Shown: piece after piece, positions 37,954 to 45,651 of the stretch
How the letters are laid out: each line of letters begins with the position of its first letter
Position numbering within the stretch: position 1 is the stretch's first letter
Origin: Aliiroseovarius halocynthiae
GTDB lineage: Bacteria > Pseudomonadota > Alphaproteobacteria > Rhodobacterales > Rhodobacteraceae
NCBI RefSeq assembly: GCF_007004645.1
Contig: NZ_ML660019.1
Location: 826,437-890,436, forward strand
DNA: 64,000 nucleotides
Direction: 5' to 3'
Notes under the pieces: generated by a model
Seen by the model: only the letters and a program-made list of their open reading frames with translations
Database searches by the model: none
Told to the model about the DNA's origin: nothing
Position numbers and translations under genes: made by a program

Positions 37954-39372
37954 TTATTCCATCACGTAGCCGTAAGAGCCCGAGAAGTCCTGTTTGGCAA
38001 CCTCAGCCGCTATGCCGGCTTTGGGTGCGGAGGCAGCAGCAGTTTTGCCATTCAGGAACAGATCTTTCTCCGAAGGGGGGCGAATACGGTCCGTCGGGAC
38101 GGCCAGAAACTCGCCGCGTGTCGGCGTGACAAGGTGTGCGGATACGATGATAACCAATTCAGATTGGCGACGCTGATACTCGCTTGAACGGAAGAGTGCG
38201 CCTAGAACTGGTAGGTCACCAAGCCATGGAACGGCCCCAACTGCGTCCTGAAAGTCATCTTCAATCAGGCCTGCAATTGCAAAGCTCTCGCCATCGCGAA
38301 GTTCGACAGTGGTTTTCGTCTCACGACGACGAAAGCCATTCACGAATCCATTGCCTACAGGAACAGCAATCGCTCGGTCGATAGATGAAACAGCGGCCAC
38401 CAGTTCGAGATTGATCACGTCATCCGTCAACACCGTGGGAACAAACGCGAGTTCGACGCCGAATGGCTTGAATTCGATTGTTGTAACACCACCATCTTGG
38501 GGTACGGGGGTCGGTATCTCTCCACCCGCCAAGAACGTTGCTTCCTGACCCGACAATGCTGTCAGATTGGGCTCGGCTAATGTGCGAACAACGCCTTTAC
38601 TTTCAAGGGCTTCCAGCAGGACGCCGACGCTGAAGCTGCCCGCGCCGAAGCCGATGCTCATAACACCTTGCTTGTCTGCGCCAACGGTAATTTGCTTGGC
38701 GTCTGGAAGACTATTACCATCTCTAAGCCAAGTTCCGGTAGTGCCGCCAACATTGACGCTGCTGCCGGGTGCATTTCCCAGCCGAACTGAGCTGGACAGT
38801 GCTTTTCGTGTTGAGCGACTCATTTCAGCAAAGCGGACTTTCAGCATCACCTGCTGGGTGCCACCGACGCTCATCATGTTGGAAACGCGCTCAGGTGCAT
38901 AGCGCTGTGCAAGTTCCATTGCGAGTGCCATTTTGCTTGGCGAACTAACAACGCCAGACAGGACAATGCCGTCATTGGCGGTACGCACTTCAACACCTTC
39001 GCCAGGAAGGATTTGGCGCAGGCGCTCTTTGAATTCACTAATATCTGGGGTGACGTGCACGTCGACATTGCTCATGAGCGAGCCATCTGGACCCAACAGG
39101 GTTAGTGTCGTACGACCGGGTGTTTTACCCAGAACGTAGATGGTGCGATCCGACAATGTCGAAATGTCCGCGATACCTGGATTCGCGATGGAAAGTTCCG
39201 CAAAGGGGGTTTCGCTTTCCACGACCACGGCTCGGTTCATTGGAACCGTCAGTGCTCGAGATGGGCCAGTGTCAGTGACCTTCAGCGTTTCCGCAAAACC
39301 TGCAATAGGCGCGGAACCAACTCCCAATGACAGACCCAATAGGGCTGCCCTAACAATACTATCAATCTTCAT
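37954..39372 (-). CDS. cpaC: Tad pilus outer-membrane secretin RcpA/CpaC
   Basis: Protein of 472 aa. A signal peptide ends near AGFA/E (residue 27). An N-terminal pilus-formation domain (about 30-105) and a BON-like region (about 110-175) precede the secretin domain (about 240-420) with VRTLAEPNLTALSGQEATFLAGGE, the hallmark of the family. It forms the pilus exit pore. The OmpA lipoprotein gene follows after 10 bases. Confidence 0.93.
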   Translation of the reverse strand: MKIDSIVRAALLGLSLGVGSAPIAGFAETLKVTDTGPSRALTVPMNRAVVVESETPFAELSIANPGIADISTLSDRTIYVLGKTPGRTTLTLLGPDGSLMSNVDVHVTPDISEFKERLRQILPGEGVEVRTANDGIVLSGVVSSPSKMALAMELAQRYAPERVSNMMSVGGTQQVMLKVRFAEMSRSTRKALSSSVRLGNAPGSSVNVGGTTGTWLRDGNSLPDAKQITVGADKQGVMSIGFGAGSFSVGVLLEALESKGVVRTLAEPNLTALSGQEATFLAGGEIPTPVPQDGGVTTIEFKPFGVELAFVPTVLTDDVINLELVAAVSSIDRAIAVPVGNGFVNGFRRRETKTTVELRDGESFAIAGLIEDDFQDAVGAVPWLGDLPVLGALFRSSEYQRRQSELVIIVSAHLVTPTRGEFLAVPTDRIRPPSEKDLFLNGKTAAASAPKAGIAAEVAKQDFSGSYGYVME

Positions 39373-39598
39373 GTGATCCTGCCTCTCTGACCACGTTGTG
39401 GGCGGGGCTCCGATTTAGACCGGAGTCCCTAATGCTCGTTGACGATGAAGCCCTCTTTTTGGGGCCTTTACCGCATATTGGATGAAATATTGCGCGGTAA
39501 CGTTGAAAAATCAACAATTAATAGCCTTAAGGCCGAACCTTATGTGTGCAGAAAGCAACACTTTTTGCTTGTCCGGCCTTTTCGGTGGCTTTAATACC

Positions 39599-40408
39599 TC
39601 ACTCCGGGCACGGAACCGGAACTTCGATGGTCTCCGCGCCGCGGCGTGTGCGAATTGAGCAGCTTTGCTCTTCTGGCGCTTCTGTTTCGCCTATTAGGTC
39701 ACCTTGATCCACTTCGACGGCGTCGGTGGTGGTCTCATCCTGAGCTCCGACAAGCGCCAATGACAAGCGCCCACTGGCTTGCGCCTGTGCAAGCGCGGCA
39801 ACCTGACGTGGTGTTACCTCAACGGTAACTGTTCGGGCGATGGTCGGCGCGGCTCGGTCGCCATCGGCGGTTTGGTCGACAGCGATCAGCTTTACGCTTG
39901 CCAGGATGAGCTTGGTGGCGTTCTGGGCGGACCAGTAGACATCTACCCTGTCGCCCGGACGAAGGAAGCCGGACACACCCGAGCTGACATCAACCCGAAT
40001 AGCGAATGCTCGCATGCCTTGCGACAAGCGCGACGACACGCCGGCCTCTGCGCCAGGTTTCGAAACCTTGACTTGCATCAATGCTTCATCTTTCTCCATA
40101 GCGCGAACTACAGTGCGGAAGTTTGGCTCTCCCTCTGGGAACACTTCACTAATAAGGCTGAAGGTTCCTTCAGGAATGGCGTTCTCGGGCCACTTGACGG
40201 CACGAAGATCTTCTTCCGTAATGCGCTCACCGTAACGTACGGGCTTGTTAAGCACGAATACATCAACAGTTTGAACCATTTCTGCACGTGCAGCGCGTTC
40301 GGCAGCAAGTTGCGCTTGCTGTCCTCCAATGAATTCGCGTGCCATGTAGACGGCAAATCCAGCCAGTCCGACGCCGATAACCAAGACCAGTCCGAAGATT
40401 AAGCGCAT
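39599..40408 (-). CDS. cpaB: Tad pilus assembly protein CpaB/RcpC
   Basis: Periplasmic, membrane-anchored protein of 269 aa. An N-terminal hydrophobic helix at about 3-24 is followed by a SAF domain (about 48-115, with FVLNKPVRYGERITEEDLRAVKWP) and a RcpC/CpaB domain (about 118-215). The C-terminal tail carries two Cys (TEAPEEQSCSIRT...PCPE). It lies 295 bases downstream of the pilin gene beyond a terminator, so expression may depend on readthrough or its own promoter. Confidence 0.9.
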   Translation of the reverse strand: MRLIFGLVLVIGVGLAGFAVYMAREFIGGQQAQLAAERAARAEMVQTVDVFVLNKPVRYGERITEEDLRAVKWPENAIPEGTFSLISEVFPEGEPNFRTVVRAMEKDEALMQVKVSKPGAEAGVSSRLSQGMRAFAIRVDVSSGVSGFLRPGDRVDVYWSAQNATKLILASVKLIAVDQTADGDRAAPTIARTVTVEVTPRQVAALAQAQASGRLSLALVGAQDETTTDAVEVDQGDLIGETEAPEEQSCSIRTRRGAETIEVPVPCPE

Positions 40409-40653
40409 CCGAATCCCTTTCGATTTAACTTCCCTGAGCGCTGCGGCTTGTCATTTCGCCTGGTTGCAGTTGTGCGCTATGCAGGACTTTCTCGATTTAC
40501 ACGGGAATTGTTGCCATTATCCAGCCTTATCTTCCGTGTGGGGCTGTTTTTTTGAAGTTTCAGCGCAAGTAAGCTTTTGACGGACCAATGTGTGAAATTG
40601 TATGGGCGCGCGGCGATGTGGGGCGTGTCGAAAAAGGGTGGGGCTTCAACAAG

Positions 40654-40679
40654 AAAGGCCGCACATAAGTGCGGCCTTT
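40654..40679 (-). terminator. Terminator directly after the Flp pilin gene
   Basis: Perfect 11-bp stem AAAGGCCGCAC / GTGCGGCCTTT with a 4-base loop. On the minus strand it is followed by CTTGTTG. A terminator after pilin is expected to give pilin mRNA excess over the machinery genes downstream. Confidence 0.85.
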
Positions 40680-40703
40680 GAATGTAATTCTCTGAAAAGA
40701 GAT

Positions 40704-40889
40704 TTACTTGGCATCCATGGTCATAATTTTGTTGGAGATTTTGGTTGCCAGGCCTTCGGTTGCGCCGCGAACCGACAGCATAACGGCAAGGCCAAGGCCT
40801 ACGATGGCTGCAGTCAGAACAACCCAGTCTACAGTTACAGCACCGTCTTCTTCGGCAGCGAAGGTTTTGAACATATCGATCATTTTCAT
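40704..40889 (-). CDS. Flp/Fap-type prepilin
   Basis: Major pilin precursor of 61 aa: short leader, cleavage after Gly16, then the hydrophobic AVTVDWVVLTAAIVGLGLAV and a short tail. The family consensus after the cleaved Gly is four residues then Glu-Tyr; here positions +5/+6 are Asp21-Trp22. The size, the hydrophobic stretch and its place at the head of tad genes make it the pilin. A CtrA box lies about 160 bases upstream. Confidence 0.92.
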   Translation of the reverse strand: MKMIDMFKTFAAEEDGAVTVDWVVLTAAIVGLGLAVMLSVRGATEGLATKISNKIMTMDAK

Positions 40890-41214
40890 GGTCTTTTTCC
40901 TTGGTTAGGCATTTAGAATTAGTAAGCGTTTGCAGGATTTCCTACATCGTCGCTATTCACGGTGACAATAAGCAACTCGAATGGGGCAAGAATTGGGCGC
41001 GTTTCGTACGTTTTATCGCTTTGTATAGTTTTTTTTCTGAAGATAAATTAACATATTGTTAACTAACGATAAAAAATAAACTTCGCATCAGGGTTTGCTC
41101 AGGCTTGTCGAAGTTTGCTTAGGGTAATTGAATAAGGTTGAGGAAAAACTAGCTCTTTTTTCGCCAATCTGCGAGAAGTGAATCAGTCCCTGAGGTAGAG
41201 TAGAGAACCGCAAA
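40890..41214. other. Divergent promoter region, pilin / lytic transglycosylase
   Basis: AT-rich spacer of 325 bases with no coding frame of protein character. It contains the CtrA box at 41048-41062 and several T/A runs around it. It should hold both the pilin promoter (minus) and the transglycosylase promoter (plus). Confidence 0.6.
41048..41062. promoter_or_regulatory. Perfect CtrA box TTAA-N7-TTAA
   Basis: TTAA CATATTG TTAA, an exact match to the CtrA binding consensus, between the pilin gene and the transglycosylase gene. In Caulobacter the pilin gene pilA is a direct CtrA target (established). Here the box lies about 160 bases from both starts, so it could act on either. Confidence 0.6.
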
Positions 41215-42066
41215 ATGCGGCTAAGCACATATACAGGCATATATATAGGAGCAGTGTGCTCCTTCGCGTTGGGAGGTTTTGTGTTTGCACAGGACGACCC
41301 GCCGCCATTTCGCGATTTCACCTTCAAGCGTGTATCCGTTCCTCAAGCAGGTACAGCCAATCGTTTGAATGTTCAGATCGATCCAGAAGAGCAGGCCGCG
41401 GCACTCGCAGTTCCTGCGAAACCAGAAGCCATCGATATCCCGGACATCGAAGTGGACATTCCTGCGCCGACCCCTTGGGATTGGTTCTGGCAAGAGGTCT
41501 CTCCGAAACTGTCAGATTCTGGGCCAGCCAATACTCAGAAGGCAATTGGTGCAGTGGCGGATCGGGACGGGATTCCCCAGCCACGGCTCCAGCATCTACA
41601 AGACATTGCGCGTGCGCATGGAACTCATATCTTGCGTGAGACCGTGGGGACGTCCGTGTCGCCTGCGCTGGTGGTGGCTTTGATCTCGGTGGAAAGCGCG
41701 GGTAACAAACAGGCGATCAGCAGCGCTGGTGCAGAAGGGTTGATGCAGCTTATTCCCGCCACTGCGGAGCGCTTTGGTGTGACCGACAGCACGAACCCCG
41801 CTCAGAACATCAAAGGCGGCGTTGCTTATCTTGAATGGTTGATTAAGAACTTCCAAGGCGACCCAATCTTCGCGCTCGCCGGTTATAACGCGGGTGAGAA
41901 TGCGGTTGGAAAGCACGGTGGCATTCCGCCGTATCCTGAGACCCGCGCCTATGTCCCAAAAGTGCTGGCTGCTTGGGGGGTGGCGCGTGGGCTATGTGTA
42001 ACGCCACCCGAGTTGCTGACGGATGGGTGTGTTTTCAAAGTGATGGATTCCTCATCGGATGGCTAA
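41215..42066 (+). CDS. Lytic transglycosylase, SLT domain
   Basis: Periplasmic peptidoglycan-cleaving enzyme of 283 aa. A signal peptide ends near VFA/Q (residue 25). A Pro/Asp-rich region precedes the Slt70-like catalytic domain (about 145-270). Glu160 in LISVESAGNKQAIS is the catalytic acid, with GAEGLMQLIPATAERFGV and AGYNAGENAV following. Its place next to the tad genes fits a role in opening the wall for the pilus (inference). It overlaps the next gene by 8 bases. Confidence 0.9.
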   Translation: MRLSTYTGIYIGAVCSFALGGFVFAQDDPPPFRDFTFKRVSVPQAGTANRLNVQIDPEEQAAALAVPAKPEAIDIPDIEVDIPAPTPWDWFWQEVSPKLSDSGPANTQKAIGAVADRDGIPQPRLQHLQDIARAHGTHILRETVGTSVSPALVVALISVESAGNKQAISSAGAEGLMQLIPATAERFGVTDSTNPAQNIKGGVAYLEWLIKNFQGDPIFALAGYNAGENAVGKHGGIPPYPETRAYVPKVLAAWGVARGLCVTPPELLTDGCVFKVMDSSSDG

Positions 42067-43504
42067 GATTAAACACATGAAACCTTTGGTTCTGGATGTT
42101 GATGGAACCTTTCTGCGCACGGATATTCTGTTCGAGTGTTTCTGGGCCGCTTTGGGAAAGGATCCGATTCGTACGCTGCGCGTCAGCGTTTCGAACCTGA
42201 ATGCTCCCGCGCGTTTGAAAGCCGAACTGGCTGAGATCTCTAGTCTTCGTACAGATTTGTTGCCGGTCGAGACAGAGGTGGTCAAGCTTTCTACCGACGC
42301 TAAGGCGGATGGGCGAGAGGTGATCCTCGCCTCGGCGTCACATCACCCGCTAGTCGTGCAGTTGGCCAAGGATCACGATCTGTCGGAACGGATCTTTGCC
42401 TCTGATGGGCGGACGAACCTGAAAGGCGCCCATAAGGCGGATGTGCTGGTTGAGGCCTTTGGCGAGGCTGGTTTTGACTATGCGGGAAACGCGTCGGTGG
42501 ATCGGGCGGTCTGGGCGAAGGCGGATCATGCGATTGTGGTCAGAGACACCGCGTCCGCCCGGCAGATCGAAGCACGCGGTCAGCCTTTGACGCAGGTCAA
42601 AGGTGGTTGGCGTCTGGCTGATGTTCTGCGCAGTTTTCGCCCGCACCAGTGGGTTAAGAACGTCCTGCTTCTGTTGCCTATGATCGCGGCCCATGCTTTC
42701 GACGCGGGCACGATCTTTGCGGCGTTCATGGGAATCATCGCCTTTTCTGCTGCCGCCTCGTCGATCTATTTGGTGAATGACCTTCTGGATCTCGAGGCTG
42801 ATCGTCTGCATGCCACCAAGCATAAGCGCCCGTTTGCCTCGGGTGCGGTGCCCATCCCGATCGGCATGCTGTGCTTCGTGTTGCTTGCGGCCATTGCATT
42901 GGGCGTGGCATCGTCGTTGTCTTGGGCGTTTCTCGGTGTTGTTGCGTTCTATATGGCGCTTTCCTTGGCGTATTCGCTCAAACTGAAACGCATGCGCTGG
43001 GTCGATATTGCTGTGCTCGCGTCGCTCTATACGTTGCGCGTTGTGGCGGGAGCGGCCGCCACCGGGATTTATATCTCGGGTTATCTGCTCGTCTTCATCT
43101 TCCCGGTTTTCCTGGCGCTTGGCTGTGTGAAGCGACTGACTGAACTTACCTTGGCGACGACAGATGAGCGGTTGCCAGGACGAGGTTATGGCCGCGCAGA
43201 CCGTCCAGACCTTCTGAATGTCGCGGGCCTTGGCGTTGTTGCGGCTCTGGTTGCCTTTTTCCTGTATTCCTTCACCGAACAAGCCATCGGCCTTTACAAG
43301 ACGCGCTGGTTGATTTGGGTCGCTGAAATTCCGCTGGCGTGGTGGCTTATCCGCATGGTGTCACTTGGGTGGCATGGCAAGCAGGATTACGACCCGATCG
43401 TCTTTGCCATGAAAGACAAGCGCGGGATTGGGCTGATTCTGATGACACTGGCCATTATGTTCTATGCGGCTGGGCTGTGGCAGACGTGGTTCAGCGCGCT
43501 GTGA
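42059..43504 (+). CDS. HAD phosphatase-UbiA prenyltransferase fusion (decaprenyl-P phosphoribosyltransferase-like)
   Basis: Protein of 481 aa with two parts. Residues 1-180 form a HAD hydrolase (LDVDGTFL, nucleophile Asp13 and Asp15, with ASASHHPLV as motif II). Residues 185-481 form a UbiA membrane prenyltransferase, with NDLLDLEADRLHATKHKRP at 240-258 as the Mg-prenyl-diphosphate site and about eight helices. The UbiA part resembles mycobacterial Rv3806c, which joins PRPP to decaprenyl phosphate. The HAD part could remove the 5-phosphate of that product (inference). The start at 42059 overlaps the transglycosylase stop; ATG 42077 is an alternative. It converges on DprE1/DprE2-like genes. 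Confidence 0.85.
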   Translation: MAKIKHMKPLVLDVDGTFLRTDILFECFWAALGKDPIRTLRVSVSNLNAPARLKAELAEISSLRTDLLPVETEVVKLSTDAKADGREVILASASHHPLVVQLAKDHDLSERIFASDGRTNLKGAHKADVLVEAFGEAGFDYAGNASVDRAVWAKADHAIVVRDTASARQIEARGQPLTQVKGGWRLADVLRSFRPHQWVKNVLLLLPMIAAHAFDAGTIFAAFMGIIAFSAAASSIYLVNDLLDLEADRLHATKHKRPFASGAVPIPIGMLCFVLLAAIALGVASSLSWAFLGVVAFYMALSLAYSLKLKRMRWVDIAVLASLYTLRVVAGAAATGIYISGYLLVFIFPVFLALGCVKRLTELTLATTDERLPGRGYGRADRPDLLNVAGLGVVAALVAFFLYSFTEQAIGLYKTRWLIWVAEIPLAWWLIRMVSLGWHGKQDYDPIVFAMKDKRGIGLILMTLAIMFYAAGLWQTWFSAL

Positions 43505-43539
43505 TCGCGCTTCCACAACCCGCAAAACTGCGCCCAGGA

Positions 43540-43558
43540 CCCGTGCCGCAGGCACGGG
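43540..43558. terminator. Hairpin between convergent UbiA and DprE2-like genes
   Basis: Perfect 8-bp stem CCCGTGCC / GGCACGGG with a GCA loop, 36 bases past the HAD-UbiA stop. A smaller stem TGCCC / GGGCA lies at 43579-43592. No long T tract is present. Confidence 0.45.
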
Positions 43559-43594
43559 CCACCGATGACGGAAAGACATGCCCGTAAGGGCAGG

Positions 43595-44332
43595 TCAGAT
43601 CGACATCTTTTTGAAGATGAACTCGGGAATGTTGCGGATGATCAGCATGATGTAGCGCCAGAAAAAGGGCGTGTAGATCACGTTCTTCTGTTTTTCCACT
43701 GCTTTCAGGATATCCTTGGCAACTGCCTCGGGCGAGGCGACAAGGAACATACCGTCGACGCTCCAGGTCATGGCTGTGTCCACAAAACCGGGCTTCACGG
43801 TCACCACATGCCCACCCGAGCGGGTCAAACGGTTGCGCAATCCCGACAGATAGGTGGCAAAGCCCGCCTTGGCCGAGCCATAGACGTAGTTCCCGATGCG
43901 CCCGCGATCTCCGGCAACGGATCCCACACCGACCACGGTGCCCGCGCCGCGTGCCTCGATCACCGGGGCAAGTTGGGTCAGGAATGTTGCGGGGCCAGTG
44001 TGGCTGTCTTGAACAACGCCCTCGATCAGGTTGGGATCCGCGTCAATTGCATCTTGTGAAGGCATCGAGCCCACGAAGACGGCTGCATTGATCACGCCTT
44101 CCATGTGTTCAGCCCGCGCGATGATTGGCGCGAACGTGGCGCTGTCACGCGCATCGAACTTCATGGCGACGGCGTCGACACCGCGCACGGACATGTCAGC
44201 CGCTGAGCGCTTCAAATCGTCCATATCGCGGCCCGCCAGAATGACGCTGGCCCCTTGATCGGCCACGGCAGTCGCAAACCCACGCGCCATCGAAGATGTC
44301 GCCCCCAGAATGATCCAGCAATTCTGTGTCAT
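43595..44332 (-). CDS. SDR oxidoreductase, DprE2-like
   Basis: Short-chain dehydrogenase of 245 aa. NAD(P) motif GATSSMARG at 10-18, catalytic Ser138, Tyr151 and Lys155 (GSVAGDRGRIGNYVYGSAKAG), and a hydrophobic C terminus. The VYGSAKAG stretch and partner gene match DprE2, which reduces the 2-keto intermediate in decaprenyl-phosphoryl-ribose epimerisation. The start overlaps the stop of the FAD oxidase gene upstream by 4 bases (ATGA), supporting a two-subunit epimerase. Without the neighbour it would be only a generic SDR. Confidence 0.82.
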   Translation of the reverse strand: MTQNCWIILGATSSMARGFATAVADQGASVILAGRDMDDLKRSAADMSVRGVDAVAMKFDARDSATFAPIIARAEHMEGVINAAVFVGSMPSQDAIDADPNLIEGVVQDSHTGPATFLTQLAPVIEARGAGTVVGVGSVAGDRGRIGNYVYGSAKAGFATYLSGLRNRLTRSGGHVVTVKPGFVDTAMTWSVDGMFLVASPEAVAKDILKAVEKQKNVIYTPFFWRYIMLIIRNIPEFIFKKMSI

Positions 44333-45651
44333 GACGCATCTCCTGCTGTGCGCAGATCAAGCCGCCGCACCATGTCGGTTTCCAAGGCGTGGTCGGCATC
44401 CGCTTTGTTTACCGCCTTCACCCAATCGCTATGTTCTGGGTACATTGCCTTGATCGCGGGGCCGGTCGCCAGCGCATCCTTTGCCAGATAAAGCCGCCCG
44501 CCTGCGTCAACGGTCATGTCTTCCAGCATCGCAATAAGCTCGGGCGCCGCGTCGCGTGCAGGGAAGTCCACAGCCAGCGTATACCCTTCCATCGGGAAGC
44601 TCATATGCCCTGCGCGTCCCGGTCCCATACGCTTCAAAACCGCAAGAGGCGAGGCAAGACCAACCCCTGCGATCTCCGAAAGCATAGCTTTCAACGCGTC
44701 GGCCTGATCCAAAGGCACAACGTTCTGGAATTGATAGAACCCTCGTTTCCCATACAGACGGTTCCAATCATGGATCTTATCGAGCGGGAAAAAGAACTCG
44801 TCGATCCGTTTGACCGATGACCGGCCCGATGTCGGGACGCGCCGGTAATAGGTATTGTTGAATGTCCGAACGATGGGACCAGACAGGGCAAATCCCGGCG
44901 CGTTCATCGGCACCGTCTTGGCAGGTTTGGGTTTTGGCAGCAGCCCCGCGGCAAGCTCGGCCTCTTCGACAATACCGCGTCCAAGGTTAGCCCCGGTCGC
45001 AGTCGCGTCGATCCAACCCACGCAATAGCTGGCTTGGCTGGCGTCCAGAAGCGCAAGGTGGGTGTCCCAGTTCTCGGCGCGTTGTTCCGTCACCATCATC
45101 ACGTCGCCGGGGCAGGGCTTTAGCTGCAGCTTGGCTTCGGCGATCACACCGGTTTGCCCGATGCCACCCATCGTCGCACGAAACAGACCGGCGTTACGGC
45201 CGGGCGTGGCGACTGTGCGTTTGGTCCCGTTTAACAGAGTGATCGACAAGACGTGTTGCCCAAAACTGCCTTCATTGTGGTGGTTCTTGCCATGCACATC
45301 CTGCGCGATGCAGCCGCCAACTGTGGCAAAGCCAGTGCCGGGCATGACAGCGGGCAGCCAGCCCTTGGGCGCGAAAACCTTGGCCAGCGTGGCGATGGTA
45401 ATGCCCGCTTCGACTGTGACTACGCCGGTTTCGGCGTCGAAATCCAAGATGCGGTTCAACCGCGTCATGTCGATGGCGCGGCCCCCGTCATTCAGAGGCG
45501 CATCACCATAGGATCTGCAATTTCCAATCGCAGGGCAGGGCGTATCCGCCAGCGTGCTTTTTAGGGTGCTGGCGCGCTCGGGACGGGCCAGCTCTGCCGT
45601 GGCGTGTTGAACACGGCCCCAGCCAGAATACTCAGATGTTTTCCAAACCAT
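44329..45651 (-). CDS. FAD-linked oxidase, DprE1-like (polyprenyl-phosphoryl-ribose 2-epimerase subunit)
   Basis: Protein of 440 aa with a FAD_binding_4 domain and a C-terminal oxidase domain. It follows mycobacterial DprE1 closely by eye: GWGR near the start, NCRSYGDAPLNDGG, PGTGFATVGGCIAQDVHGKNHH at 104-125 (His120 at the flavin-contacting His132 position), EWNR-like DWNRLYG, and GGRLYLAKD with Tyr388 and Lys391 at the Tyr415/Lys418 positions. The residue at DprE1 Cys387 is Ala360. The predicted reaction is oxidation of C2 of polyprenyl-phosphoryl-ribose. Middle gene of a minus-strand operon; overlaps UPF0104 upstream by 20 bases. Confidence 0.85.
   Translation of the reverse strand: MVWKTSEYSGWGRVQHATAELARPERASTLKSTLADTPCPAIGNCRSYGDAPLNDGGRAIDMTRLNRILDFDAETGVVTVEAGITIATLAKVFAPKGWLPAVMPGTGFATVGGCIAQDVHGKNHHNEGSFGQHVLSITLLNGTKRTVATPGRNAGLFRATMGGIGQTGVIAEAKLQLKPCPGDVMMVTEQRAENWDTHLALLDASQASYCVGWIDATATGANLGRGIVEEAELAAGLLPKPKPAKTVPMNAPGFALSGPIVRTFNNTYYRRVPTSGRSSVKRIDEFFFPLDKIHDWNRLYGKRGFYQFQNVVPLDQADALKAMLSEIAGVGLASPLAVLKRMGPGRAGHMSFPMEGYTLAVDFPARDAAPELIAMLEDMTVDAGGRLYLAKDALATGPAIKAMYPEHSDWVKAVNKADADHALETDMVRRLDLRTAGDAS

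Noticed and set aside
37221-38129. A 302-aa plus-strand frame opposite the OmpA lipoprotein and secretin genes
   Set aside because: It overlaps a terminator and two genes with clear motifs on the other strand.
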